NCBI GenBank assembly: GCA_016931955.1
Contig: JAFGDV010000002.1
Location: forward strand, 1 to 64,000
Source: Candidatus Altarchaeota archaeon
GTDB lineage: Archaea > Altiarchaeota > Altiarchaeia > IMC4 > QMZM01
DNA length: 64,000 nt
Direction of reading: 5' to 3'
Made by a program: the position numbers and the translations under genes. The notes under the pieces are model-generated. The model was not told the origin of the DNA. It saw only the letters and a list, made by a program, of their open reading frames with translations, and searched no databases. Every line of letters begins with the position of its first letter. Within the stretch, counting starts at the first letter, position 1. This document shows positions 1-8,075 of this stretch, piece by piece.

Positions 1-1
1 A

Positions 2-556
2 ACAAGCACCACAACTACTACATCAACAACTACAACAACTATGGAAACCACGACAACCTCGACAACAAGCCCTACTCCAACATCAACAACTACTTCAACA
101 ACCATAAAGAAAACAAAAAAGGATACCGACTCCCCCACAGAAAGCATTAGAGTCAATTTTGCAAAACCAAAGTTTACATGCTTTGATGGGATATTGAACT
201 GCCACGACGGCGGCTGTGAGACGGGAGTGGACTGTGGGGGGCCATGTGAGCCCTGCATGAGCTGTGAGGATGGGGTGCTGAATCAGGGAGAACATGGAGT
301 GGACTGCGGAGGGCCCTGTAGGCCGTGTCCGACGACGACCTCAACCTCGACGACTACAACACGGTCAGAGAAAACAACGACGACAACCACCAGTACAACC
401 ACTACGACGACAACACTCGAGCGGATAGATGTCACAGGAAAGGTTGCCGGCGGAATCACTTTGGAGGGGGGAATACTACTAAGCATACTGGCAATCCTGG
501 TATTGACTGGGTTCGCACTATACAGGGTTTATAGGAGAAAAGGTTCAGGAGTCTAG
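2..556 (+). CDS. Thr-rich, Cys-repeat surface protein with C-terminal membrane anchor (5' end outside window)
   Basis: The reading frame is open from base 2, and the codons before the first ATG (position 41) already encode Thr and Ser, so the true start lies upstream of the window. Visible order: Thr/Ser-rich tract, a Cys-rich module with two copies of a unit ending in GVDCGGPC-x-PC, a second Thr tract, then one membrane helix near the C-terminus followed by a short basic tail (RVYRRKGSGV). This is the layout of an exported, C-terminally anchored surface protein with mucin-like linkers that are probably O-glycosylated. The Cys module resembles repeats I recall from other archaeal surface proteins; its binding function is unknown. 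The 3' end overlaps the convergent nuclease gene by 12 bp. Confidence 0.7.
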   Translation, partial: TSTTTTTSTTTTTMETTTTSTTSPTPTSTTTSTTIKKTKKDTDSPTESIRVNFAKPKFTCFDGILNCHDGGCETGVDCGGPCEPCMSCEDGVLNQGEHGVDCGGPCRPCPTTTSTSTTTTRSEKTTTTTTSTTTTTTTLERIDVTGKVAGGITLEGGILLSILAILVLTGFALYRVYRRKGSGV

Positions 557-1387
557 GCCGTAGAAGTGTTTGGCTTCGGCGACGATTTCCTTGAGCTTGT
601 TTCTGGATATTCCGGTCTTCGTCGACAGGAGACTGAAGTCGTTGTTCACCAGATCCTTTGCAAGAATCATGTTGGCGCTGAAAAGCCTCAGCTTAGATCT
701 CTTGTCGACTGTCTTCAATATGGTTACAGGATATAAACCCTTTGACTCGATCATGAATTCTAGGGTGTTCTCTGGGGGAAACCTCCAACCAAGCAACTTA
801 AGATTCTTGCACTGAGCATACTGTATGGCTTCAGGGGAAAACCTCGTGTTAGTCACAAGCCATATTTCGTCGAAGTGAGGACAGTGACCCAAATCGCAGC
901 CCTCATTCAAGTCAAGTAATCGCGCGTAAGTGTACATAGCCTCCTTCAACCCAGTGTTAAGCCCCTTCGTGTTATGGTACTTGCATTCAACAGCCGAAAG
1001 CCTGCCGTCAGAGGATTCCACGATGACATCAATCTCGTGGATGACGCACACTCCCATGACGTGCTGCCTCACCTTGGTACTGTAGCCATATTCCCTCAGG
1101 ATCTCCCCAACATAGGTTTCGAATGCGAAGCCTTCAGGCCCCAGACGCATGATGGCTCCCTTTAGGTCGTATCTTGAAGCGAGAGACGGCCTCTCCATGT
1201 GCAGCAGCTGATGGACTATTCGGAAGATCTCCTTCGTGGTTATGCCTTCATAGAGTTTATCATTCAGTTGATCGAGGATTTCAGAAGCCAGCTCCTCAGA
1301 GGCCCCGGAACGCAGAACAGCGCGGCGGACCTTCTCCGGGTTATATTCCTCCAATTCGCCAGAAGCCTTCCTAATCATAATTGCCAT
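545..1387 (-). CDS. ATP-cone domain fused to a PD-(D/E)XK restriction-endonuclease-like domain
   Basis: A 280-residue protein. Residues about 3-95 match an ATP-cone, the nucleotide-sensing domain of ribonucleotide reductases and NrdR (IRKASGELEEYNPEKVRRAV at the start). Residues about 105-210 look like an Mrr/Holliday-resolvase-type nuclease fold: GYSTKVRQHVMG, then EIDVIVES and AVECKYH, supplying the D and E-x-K catalytic residues. A C-terminal helical segment follows. A nucleotide-gated DNA nuclease is an inference; defence or repair roles are both possible. It is divergent from the cation exchanger, and its stop lies inside the end of the preceding surface-protein gene. Confidence 0.7.
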   Translation of the reverse strand: MAIMIRKASGELEEYNPEKVRRAVLRSGASEELASEILDQLNDKLYEGITTKEIFRIVHQLLHMERPSLASRYDLKGAIMRLGPEGFAFETYVGEILREYGYSTKVRQHVMGVCVIHEIDVIVESSDGRLSAVECKYHNTKGLNTGLKEAMYTYARLLDLNEGCDLGHCPHFDEIWLVTNTRFSPEAIQYAQCKNLKLLGWRFPPENTLEFMIESKGLYPVTILKTVDKRSKLRLFSANMILAKDLVNNDFSLLSTKTGISRNKLKEIVAEAKHFYGLDS

Positions 1388-1431
1388 TATCCTGTTTATT
1401 TATTTCTTATACGGGGATAAATTATTACTGT

Positions 1432-2415
1432 ATGGTTCTCACAAATCTTGCGCTTTTTGTGGTGGGATGTCTCGTGTTGGTGAAGAGCTCGGAAGCGCTC
1501 GTAGACACATTATCCAAGATTGCTGCTTATTTCAGGGTTACCGAGTTCGTGATCGGATTCATATTGATGGCGTTCGCCACATCCGTACCAGAGCTGTCTA
1601 TCGGGGTTTCCTCTGCCTTAGAGTCCACGTTGGAGAGACCTTTAACGTCACTGGCCCTCGGCAACATAGTGGGCGCGAACATCATAGATCTGACCCTTGT
1701 TATTGGAATAGGCGCCATACTGAGGAGAGACATAAAGGTCGAGACGAAGGCTGTCAGAACAGACACCATATACATGTTCTTGATAGCTTCTTTGCCCCTC
1801 ATCCTGATGATGGATTCGAAGATAACTCAGGCCGACGGCATATTTCTTATCTTCGTGTTTTTCATTTACATTCTCAGGCTGCTCAAACAGAGGAGCAGGT
1901 TCAGGGAGAAGAGCAAGATGCTGGTCTCCAGGAGAGAATTCCACAAAAACGTTACCATCTTTATGATAAGTATCATCCTCCTGTTCCTCAGCGCGATCTG
2001 CGTCGTCGAAAACGCGACCGAGTTAGCTGCGAAACTTGGGGTGCCGAACATACTCATCGGATTGTTTATGATATCGTTGGGCACGACGCTCCCAGAGCTA
2101 ACGTTCGGGACAAAGGCAGTCCTCTCCGAGCACCCGTATATGGCGCTTGGAAACGTTATAGGTAGCATAATCGTGAACTCAACCCTTATACTGGGCCTCA
2201 CAGCGATTATATTCCCCATCCAGACCGCGGATTTCCTCGTCTTTCTGACGAGCGCATTATTTATGTTAACTGTAGCGTTCATGTTCATGACATTCATAGA
2301 GGCTGAGAGGCACATCCTGTGGCAGGAAGGGGTTGGCTTGATCCTCCTGTACGTGCTGTTCGTAATCGTGGAATTAAGCATACATCAATTTGAGACAACC
2401 CAAATCGGTGCATGA
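1432..2415 (+). CDS. CaCA-family sodium/calcium (cation) exchanger
   Basis: A 327-residue membrane protein with the two inverted alpha-repeats of the Ca2+/cation antiporter superfamily. The first repeat holds ATSVPELSIGVSS and LGNIVGANIIDLTL; the second holds LGTTLPELTFGTKA and LGNVIGSIIVNSTL. The acidic residues in the PE motifs are the expected ion ligands. It should exchange Ca2+ (or a similar cation) for Na+ or H+ at the cytoplasmic membrane. The ATG at 1432 is preferred over an in-frame TTG at 1381, because the longer form would overlap the divergent gene. It sits directly upstream of the Mrp operon, suggesting linked ion homeostasis. Confidence 0.88.
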   Translation: MVLTNLALFVVGCLVLVKSSEALVDTLSKIAAYFRVTEFVIGFILMAFATSVPELSIGVSSALESTLERPLTSLALGNIVGANIIDLTLVIGIGAILRRDIKVETKAVRTDTIYMFLIASLPLILMMDSKITQADGIFLIFVFFIYILRLLKQRSRFREKSKMLVSRREFHKNVTIFMISIILLFLSAICVVENATELAAKLGVPNILIGLFMISLGTTLPELTFGTKAVLSEHPYMALGNVIGSIIVNSTLILGLTAIIFPIQTADFLVFLTSALFMLTVAFMFMTFIEAERHILWQEGVGLILLYVLFVIVELSIHQFETTQIGA

Positions 2416-2462
2416 CTGTAGACGGTTTTTAGTGTAGGAAACACAATAGTAGTAAGTCCAAA

Positions 2463-2954
2463 ATGTGTGCGGAAAAAAAGATGCCTAGGTTCCTTGCAGT
2501 CTCTATTATCCTGTTCGGATTCTGGCTGCTGTTGTCGTGGCACTTCGATCCACTACATCTAACGCTGGGACTGATCAGCTCTCTTCTGATAGCGTATTTA
2601 TCCAGCGACCTTCTAATAAGTGAGGAGGAGATCGGTTTCTCTCCGAGGAAGGTGTTTTCATTCATCCTTTATTCAATCTATCTGGCATACAACATAGTAT
2701 TGGCTAACCTCGACGTCGCATACAGGGTCCTTCATCCAAGGATGCCCATAGATCCGCAGATAGTAGAATTCAAGACGAAATTGAGGTCGGATGTTGGAAG
2801 GACCATACTAGCTAATTCCATCACATTAACCCCTGGAACGATCTCCGTGGACGTCAGAGGTGATGTGTTCTATGTACATGCCCTCTCAGAGAAGTCCGCC
2901 GAAGAACTCTTGAGGGGTAAGATGGAGGGCAAACTGATGAGGATATTCGAGTGA
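2463..2954 (+). CDS. mnhE: Mrp-type Na+/H+ antiporter subunit E
   Basis: A 163-residue protein with two N-terminal membrane helices and a soluble tail holding the conserved MnhE/MrpE pattern: ANSITLTPGTISVDV, then VHAL. MrpE is a structural subunit required for assembly of the multi-subunit cation/proton antiporter. It is the first gene of an eleven-gene co-directional run ending at 9850, with gaps of a few bases or overlaps throughout. A second Met at 2481 is an alternative start. Confidence 0.9.
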   Translation: MCAEKKMPRFLAVSIILFGFWLLLSWHFDPLHLTLGLISSLLIAYLSSDLLISEEEIGFSPRKVFSFILYSIYLAYNIVLANLDVAYRVLHPRMPIDPQIVEFKTKLRSDVGRTILANSITLTPGTISVDVRGDVFYVHALSEKSAEELLRGKMEGKLMRIFE

Positions 2955-2961
2955 ATGAAAG

Positions 2962-3273
2962 ATGGACCTATCTGAAGTAATCACCCTGCTATTCCAAGCA
3001 CTACCTGAAGTGATCACCCTGCTATTCCAGATAATCCCCCTTTTTTTGGTCTTCACGGCCTTCCTATGCCTCTACAGGGTCGTGATCGGACCCCGCGCAG
3101 GTAACAGGATAATTGCCATAAACGTGATCGGGACAAAGACTGTTGTATTGCTGGTATTGGTCGGATTCATATACGGCAGTCCATACTTTGTCGATGTCGC
3201 CTTAGTCTATGCATTGGTTAATTTCATCATGACCCTTGCGGTCGCAAAATACTTAGAAACTGGAGGGATATAG
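2962..3273 (+). CDS. mnhF: Mrp-type antiporter subunit F
   Basis: A 103-residue protein with three membrane helices, matching MrpF/MnhF (LYRVVIGPRAGNRIIAINVIG, then YFVDVALVYALVNFI). The N-terminus carries an 11-residue tandem duplication (PEVITLLFQ appears as SEVITLLFQ then PEVITLLFQ) that lengthens the first segment. Second gene of the Mrp operon. Confidence 0.9.
   Translation: MDLSEVITLLFQALPEVITLLFQIIPLFLVFTAFLCLYRVVIGPRAGNRIIAINVIGTKTVVLLVLVGFIYGSPYFVDVALVYALVNFIMTLAVAKYLETGGI
2972..3029 (+). repeat. 33-bp tandem duplication inside mnhF
   Basis: Two 25-bp cores at 2972-2996 and 3005-3029 differ at a single base, offset by 33 bp, which is exactly 11 codons. The one difference is synonymous (GTA/GTG, Val). 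The duplication is in frame and appears young. Confidence 0.9.
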
Positions 3274-3603
3274 GTGTTAGAATCAATAATCTTGGACTTA
3301 ATCAGCATTGGATTCATGTTAACAGGGACCTTTTTCTTCATCACTGCAACAATCGGTTTGCTCAGATTCCCAGACCTGTTCACAAGGCTTCACGCAACCG
3401 GGAAAGGCGACACATTGGGTGCGGGTCTGATTCTGATAGGCCTTGCTATACACGCCATAAACGCCGGTATGACATCAGAAACTGTAAAGATCCTGTCTAT
3501 ATGTGTCTTCGTGTTCGCGACTTCTCCAGTGGCTGCGCACGCCATATGCAGGGAGACCTATATTAAAGAGGGCAAACACTGGGTAAGGGGGGGTAAAGAG
3601 TGA
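3274..3603 (+). CDS. mnhG: Mrp-type antiporter subunit G
   Basis: A 109-residue three-helix protein with the MnhG signature (GLLRFPDLFTRLHATGKGDTLG). It begins at GTG 3274 directly after the TAG of mnhF. MrpG is a small structural subunit of the antiporter. Confidence 0.9.
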   Translation: MLESIILDLISIGFMLTGTFFFITATIGLLRFPDLFTRLHATGKGDTLGAGLILIGLAIHAINAGMTSETVKILSICVFVFATSPVAAHAICRETYIKEGKHWVRGGKE

Positions 3604-3845
3604 TCTATCCACTAGACCTATTGCTCTTATTGTTTCTGGTAGTTTGCGCCTTGATGGCGGTAAAGCTACGGGACCTATTGGATTCTATCATAGTGTTAGC
3701 AGGCTATAGTCTGATTATGGCTTTAACGTGGGTGGAGATGAACGCACCGGATGTTGCTTTAACAGAAGCAGCAGTAGGTGCAGGAGTCACTACCTTCCTG
3801 TTCATCGCAGCCTTGAGTAAAACAGTGAGGAGGGAAAAAAGGTGA
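3600..3845 (+). CDS. Mrp/Mbh antiporter subunit, DUF4040 (MbhD-like)
   Basis: An 81-residue membrane protein of the DUF4040 type, which corresponds to a segment of MrpA that is a separate gene (mbhD) in archaeal Mbh clusters. The conserved MNAPDVALTEAAVGAG motif is present. It starts at GTG 3600, overlapping mnhG by 4 bp, and overlaps the next gene by 4 bp, so translational coupling is likely. Confidence 0.85.
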   Translation: MIYPLDLLLLLFLVVCALMAVKLRDLLDSIIVLAGYSLIMALTWVEMNAPDVALTEAAVGAGVTTFLFIAALSKTVRREKR

Positions 3846-4141
3846 TAAAGATCTTCTCGATAATCTCGCTCATACTCGTTGGATTGGTGTTCTTCTACAT
3901 CGCAGAGGAGATGCCTGATTTCGGCAACCCGGATAATCCAACGAACAACAACGTTTCTAGGAGGTACATAGAGAGATCCCTGGAAGAAACGGGTGTGCGG
4001 AACATGGTGACTGCTGTTCTTGCCAGCTACAGAGGCTACGACACGCTGGGGGAGACTACAGTAATATTCACTGCAGGAGTTGCTACCATGTTCCTATTCC
4101 AGAGATGGAAGAAAGAAAAACCGCCGGGGGTTAGGAAATGA
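3842..4141 (+). CDS. Mrp/Mbh antiporter subunit, MbhE-like
   Basis: A 99-residue protein with two membrane helices flanking a conserved hydrophilic loop (ASYRGYDTLGETTVIFTAG), as in MbhE or the C-terminal part of MrpA. The GTG start at 3842 overlaps the preceding stop. Position and size match the archaeal split-MrpA arrangement. Confidence 0.85.
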   Translation: MIKIFSIISLILVGLVFFYIAEEMPDFGNPDNPTNNNVSRRYIERSLEETGVRNMVTAVLASYRGYDTLGETTVIFTAGVATMFLFQRWKKEKPPGVRK

Positions 4142-4575
4142 CAGACCCGGGAGGAGTGTCCATTGTGGTGAGAACCGTTTCAAGGATTATGATTCCATTC
4201 ATCCAGTTGTTTGGTATCTACACCATAGCACATGGGGAGACGTCAGCTGGCGGGGGCTTTCAGGGGGGTGTGATTCTTGGGACAAGCATCATATTGCTGT
4301 CCATAGTATTTGGTTTAAAAGAGGCTGATAGGAGAATGCCAAGGGAACTACTAACAGCCTTCATGTGCGTTGGTTTGTTGATCTATTCAGGGATAGGCGT
4401 ATTGGACTTACTCTCCGGAGGCAGGTATCTGGAGTACAGCAGTCTTCCCCTTCCTCTGCCGCCTCATGAAATCAGTGCCCTGTCCATCTTGGGCGTGGAG
4501 ATAGGTATTGGAATCACTGTGATGGCAGTAATAATCCTGTTGTTTTTCTGTCTTGCGGGTGAAAGAGATGCTTGA
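4138..4575 (+). CDS. mnhB: Mrp-type antiporter subunit B
   Basis: A 145-residue protein with four membrane helices and the MnhB signature (AHGETSAGGGFQGGVILGTS). The start ATG overlaps the upstream stop as ATGA. It is a core membrane subunit of the Mrp complex. Confidence 0.92.
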   Translation: MTDPGGVSIVVRTVSRIMIPFIQLFGIYTIAHGETSAGGGFQGGVILGTSIILLSIVFGLKEADRRMPRELLTAFMCVGLLIYSGIGVLDLLSGGRYLEYSSLPLPLPPHEISALSILGVEIGIGITVMAVIILLFFCLAGERDA

Positions 4576-4921
4576 GGATTTGATTCTGGCCAAATACAAT
4601 TACTGGATTTCCGCAGTGCTTATGTTGATTGGATTCTATGCGATGATGTCGAAGAAGAACTTCATAAAAAAGATCATAGGGATGAACATCTTTCAGACCG
4701 CAATAATCCTCTTCTATATATCCATTGCAGATGTCAAGGACGGTGCTGCTCCAATCCTCGTAGATGACGTTCTTGTATATGTAAACCCATTGCCCCAGGT
4801 TCTAATGCTGACAGCAATAGTTGTCGGCGTTAGTACTACAGCTGTTGCCCTTTCCTTGATCATGAAGATATATCAGGAATATCAAACAATCGAGGAGGAT
4901 GAGGTCTTAGAGGTGCGTTGA
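4568..4921 (+). CDS. mnhC: Mrp-type antiporter subunit C (NuoK-like)
   Basis: A 117-residue three-helix protein homologous to NuoK/MnhC (IIGMNIFQTAIILFYIS, then PLPQVLMLTAIVVGVSTTAVALSL in two parts). I chose ATG 4568, preceded by GGGTG, over in-frame TTG 4553 and GTG 4559. It overlaps mnhB by 8 bp, and its TGA shares a base with the next ATG. Confidence 0.9.
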   Translation: MLEDLILAKYNYWISAVLMLIGFYAMMSKKNFIKKIIGMNIFQTAIILFYISIADVKDGAAPILVDDVLVYVNPLPQVLMLTAIVVGVSTTAVALSLIMKIYQEYQTIEEDEVLEVR

Positions 4922-6405
4922 TGATCCAACACTCTCCTGTACTGGTTGTGATAATTCCATTAGTTACTGCATTTTTAATCCCCTTAATGGGGTTATTGAG
5001 GAAAAAATACTGCATCTACCTATCAGTCCTCTCTATGTTGTCCATCTTCGTCATCGCAGCCTCTATTGTGACTTCTTTAGTGTCTTCAGGCACAATCCAT
5101 TACTATCTCGGAGGCTGGGAGCCTCCTTGGGGTATTGAGTATGTCATAGACCCTCTGAGTAGTTTCATGGTCATCCTCATAACATTCATCAGCCTCATCA
5201 TTGTCGTGTATTCTAGGAGGAGCGTGGAGAAGGAGCTACCCAACAACGAGGTTGCGTTCTACACATTATTCATGCTGCTCATAACAGGGCTTTTAGGTAT
5301 AGTAGTAACTGGAGACCTCTTTAATCTCTATGTATTCCTTGAGATCGCATCACTAACAGCTTATGCGTTAATTGCAGTCGGTGAAAAAAGAGACGCACTG
5401 GTTGCAAGCTTCAACTATTTAATAATTGGTACCATAGCCGCCTGTTTCATCCTTCTGGGAATCGGCTTCCTCTATATGGTTACTGGCTCGCTGAATATGG
5501 CCGACGTGTCTACGCGGCTCCCTGAAGCATATGGCCAGTACCCTAAAGTCGTACTCGCCGCACTAGCCTTCTTCGTCGTGGGTTTAAGCATAAAAGTGGC
5601 GTTATTCCCCTTACATTTGTGGCTTCCAAATGCCTACACACATGCCCCTTCAACGGTCAGCGCATTACTCGCAGCCTTGATGACGAAGGTTGGGGCTTAT
5701 GTGATGATACGGATAATCTTCACCGTTTTTGGTTTCAGCTTCATTACACAGATCACGGATATCGCCCCACTCATGGATATCCTCTCCATTGTCGGGGCTT
5801 TGGCAATCATCGTAGGTGCTGTGTTCGCCATATCTCAGACTGACATAAAGAGGATGTTAGCCTACTCCAGTGTTAGCCAGATTGGTTACATCGTTTTAGG
5901 GATCGGGTTAAGTAATCCAATAGGGCTGACTGGAGGGATCCTCCATATACTGCATCACGCCTTCATGAAGGGTTGTTTGTTTCTGGCCGTTGGCGCAATA
6001 ATATACAGGACAGGCATAAGGGATATCTTCGACTTCCAGGGTATTGGGAGGAAGATGCCATACACGATGTTGGCTTTCTCCATAGCCGCACTCTCCATGG
6101 TGGGGATCCCCCCACTCTGCGGGTTCTTCAGTAAATGGTTTCTGGTCCTGGGAGCTATAGAATCAAAGAGTTGGAAGGTGTTTTTTTCCTTGGTGATCTT
6201 GTCGAGCAGTTTACTGAACGCTGGATACTTTTTCAGGATCTTGGAGAGGACGTGGTTTGGCGAATCACCTTACTCTCAGAGGGATGAGGCCCCGATCAGT
6301 ATGCTGCTCCCAACCCTGACTTTAGCAGCTGGTTGTATTTTACTTGGCGTATTGATATTTGTATCACACCCCTTTATCGTCTCCATTGTCGATACACTAT
6401 TCTAA
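4921..6405 (+). CDS. mnhD: Mrp-type antiporter subunit D (first of three)
   Basis: A 494-residue polytopic protein of the proton-conducting NuoL/M/N family. Visible landmarks: the membrane Glu in YVFLEIASLTAY, the WLPNAYTHAPSTVSALL segment, a Lys in LMTKVGAYV, and LHILHHAFMKG. These acidic and Lys residues form the ion channel in the family. The start ATG 4921 overlaps the mnhC stop (TGATG). First of three MnhD-type subunits, which together would give three ion-translocating modules. Confidence 0.92.
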   Translation: MIQHSPVLVVIIPLVTAFLIPLMGLLRKKYCIYLSVLSMLSIFVIAASIVTSLVSSGTIHYYLGGWEPPWGIEYVIDPLSSFMVILITFISLIIVVYSRRSVEKELPNNEVAFYTLFMLLITGLLGIVVTGDLFNLYVFLEIASLTAYALIAVGEKRDALVASFNYLIIGTIAACFILLGIGFLYMVTGSLNMADVSTRLPEAYGQYPKVVLAALAFFVVGLSIKVALFPLHLWLPNAYTHAPSTVSALLAALMTKVGAYVMIRIIFTVFGFSFITQITDIAPLMDILSIVGALAIIVGAVFAISQTDIKRMLAYSSVSQIGYIVLGIGLSNPIGLTGGILHILHHAFMKGCLFLAVGAIIYRTGIRDIFDFQGIGRKMPYTMLAFSIAALSMVGIPPLCGFFSKWFLVLGAIESKSWKVFFSLVILSSSLLNAGYFFRILERTWFGESPYSQRDEAPISMLLPTLTLAAGCILLGVLIFVSHPFIVSIVDTLF

Positions 6406-6406
6406 G

Positions 6407-7882
6407 ATGGAAATAACCTCGATAGAACCGCTGCTGGCTGTGTTGGTTTCATTGATATGCGCCTTTTTGGTAGTATTATCCCGGAAACGCCGAGATATCA
6501 GGGAATCATGGACCATCCTCGCATCTGTTGTGCAATTTCTTATCATAGTCTCTATGGTTCCCACAGTCCTCGAAGGTGACACAATATCCTTTGAAGTGAT
6601 CTCAATCCTGCCTGGAATCCCCCTCAAATTTAGAGTGGACGCCTTTGGTCTATTCTTCGGAGTCCTTGCATCCTTTCTGTGGATTCTAACATCAATCTAC
6701 TCCATCGGTTATATTAGATCGCTTCAAGAGCATTCGCAGACCAGATACTTCGCCTCCTTTGCGGTTTCATTATCCTCAACCATAGGAATCGCCTTCTCAG
6801 CCAACCTCATCACCCTCTTCATATTCTATGAGATGTTAACCTTCAGCGTCTACCCATTGGTCATCCACAAGGAGACTCTAAGAGCGAGGAGGGCGGGCGT
6901 AAAGTATCTGGTATACATTCTAAGTGGCGGAGTCGTTCTTCTGTTGGCGATAATCTTGGCATATTCCCTCGCCGGAACACTGGACTTCTCAGACCGCGGC
7001 TTTTTAGCCTTAGAACAAGCACCGAAAGAGATGCTTCAGATACTGTTTGTTTTATTCGTTGTCGGCTTCGGCGTGAAATCCGCCATAATGCCCTTCCACT
7101 CTTGGCTGCCCACTGCAATGGTCGCCCCGACTCCAGTATCTGCTCTACTGCATGCAGTGGCAGTGGTCAAGGCAGGAATCTTCGGTATTGTGAGAGTGAT
7201 TTACTTTGTATTCGGCCTAGACCTTATGTCCGAATTAGGGTTGGGGACTCCTCTGGCCTACTTTGTCTCTTTCACAATAATTGTTGCTTCCATGTTTGCA
7301 CTGACACAGGACAACCTGAAGATGAGGCTGGCGTATTCCACAATCAGCCAACTGTCGTATATCATACTTGGCGCAGCCCTCCTGACTCCCAGCGGATTAC
7401 TTGGAGGGGTTCTGCATATTGCACATCATGCCTTCATGAAGATAACCCTCTTCTTCTGTGCTGGTGCTATCTATGTTGTGACCCATAAGGAGAAAGTAAG
7501 CGAGATGAACGGCATCGGAAAAGAAATGCCCTTGACTATGGCGGCTTTTTCTATATGCGCTATAGGTCTGATAGGCATCCCCCCAGTTGCTGGCTTTCTG
7601 AGTAAGTGGTACCTTAGCCTAGGATCCATGGAAGCAGACAAGGTATTTTTTGTCTTCGTTTTGCTTCTAAGTTCCCTGCTGAATGCAGCATATTTCCTCC
7701 CCATCATCTTCAACGCCTTCTTTAAGGAGCCCTACGGGTTAGGGGGTAGGAGAGAAGCCCCATCCTTCATCTTGATCCCGTTGATAATCACGGCAATAGT
7801 CTCGATAATACTGTGTATAGCGCCGGAAGAATTCAACCCCTTTTTTCAGATGGCTGAATTAATATGGAATAGTGTGGTGTAG
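6407..7882 (+). CDS. Mrp-type antiporter subunit D (second of three)
   Basis: A 491-residue NuoL/M/N-family protein, one base after the preceding stop (TAAGATG). It retains the membrane Glu (IFYEMLTFSVYPLV), the PFHSWLPTAMVAPTPVSAL signature, a Lys in AVVKAGIFG, and LHIAHHAFMK. It is clearly a paralogue of the preceding subunit. ATG 6407 is preferred over an upstream in-frame ATG at 6359, which lies within the previous gene. Confidence 0.9.
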   Translation: MEITSIEPLLAVLVSLICAFLVVLSRKRRDIRESWTILASVVQFLIIVSMVPTVLEGDTISFEVISILPGIPLKFRVDAFGLFFGVLASFLWILTSIYSIGYIRSLQEHSQTRYFASFAVSLSSTIGIAFSANLITLFIFYEMLTFSVYPLVIHKETLRARRAGVKYLVYILSGGVVLLLAIILAYSLAGTLDFSDRGFLALEQAPKEMLQILFVLFVVGFGVKSAIMPFHSWLPTAMVAPTPVSALLHAVAVVKAGIFGIVRVIYFVFGLDLMSELGLGTPLAYFVSFTIIVASMFALTQDNLKMRLAYSTISQLSYIILGAALLTPSGLLGGVLHIAHHAFMKITLFFCAGAIYVVTHKEKVSEMNGIGKEMPLTMAAFSICAIGLIGIPPVAGFLSKWYLSLGSMEADKVFFVFVLLLSSLLNAAYFLPIIFNAFFKEPYGLGGRREAPSFILIPLIITAIVSIILCIAPEEFNPFFQMAELIWNSVV

Positions 7883-7883
7883 T

Positions 7884-8075
7884 ATGGATGCGTGTAGATC
7901 AAAAATGGCCATAGTCTTGGGTTTCGGTTCACTATTGATGCTATGCTTGGAGCTGATCCAAGTAGGTGAGGGATACCTGTTTCTGGGGTACAACATTGTG
8001 CTGGCGATCATCGGATGCATTTATTTCATTACTGCGATTAAGATCTTTGGGATCATCCAGGGGGGGGTGTCCTGA
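7884..8075 (+). CDS. Small two-helix membrane protein of the Mrp operon
   Basis: A 63-residue protein with two predicted membrane helices (about residues 8-25 and 35-57). It lies between two MnhD-type genes and overlaps the next gene by one base. I do not recognise a family. Position suggests a structural subunit of the antiporter. An in-frame GTG at 7872 is an alternative start that would overlap the preceding gene. Confidence 0.6.
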   Translation: MDACRSKMAIVLGFGSLLMLCLELIQVGEGYLFLGYNIVLAIIGCIYFITAIKIFGIIQGGVS

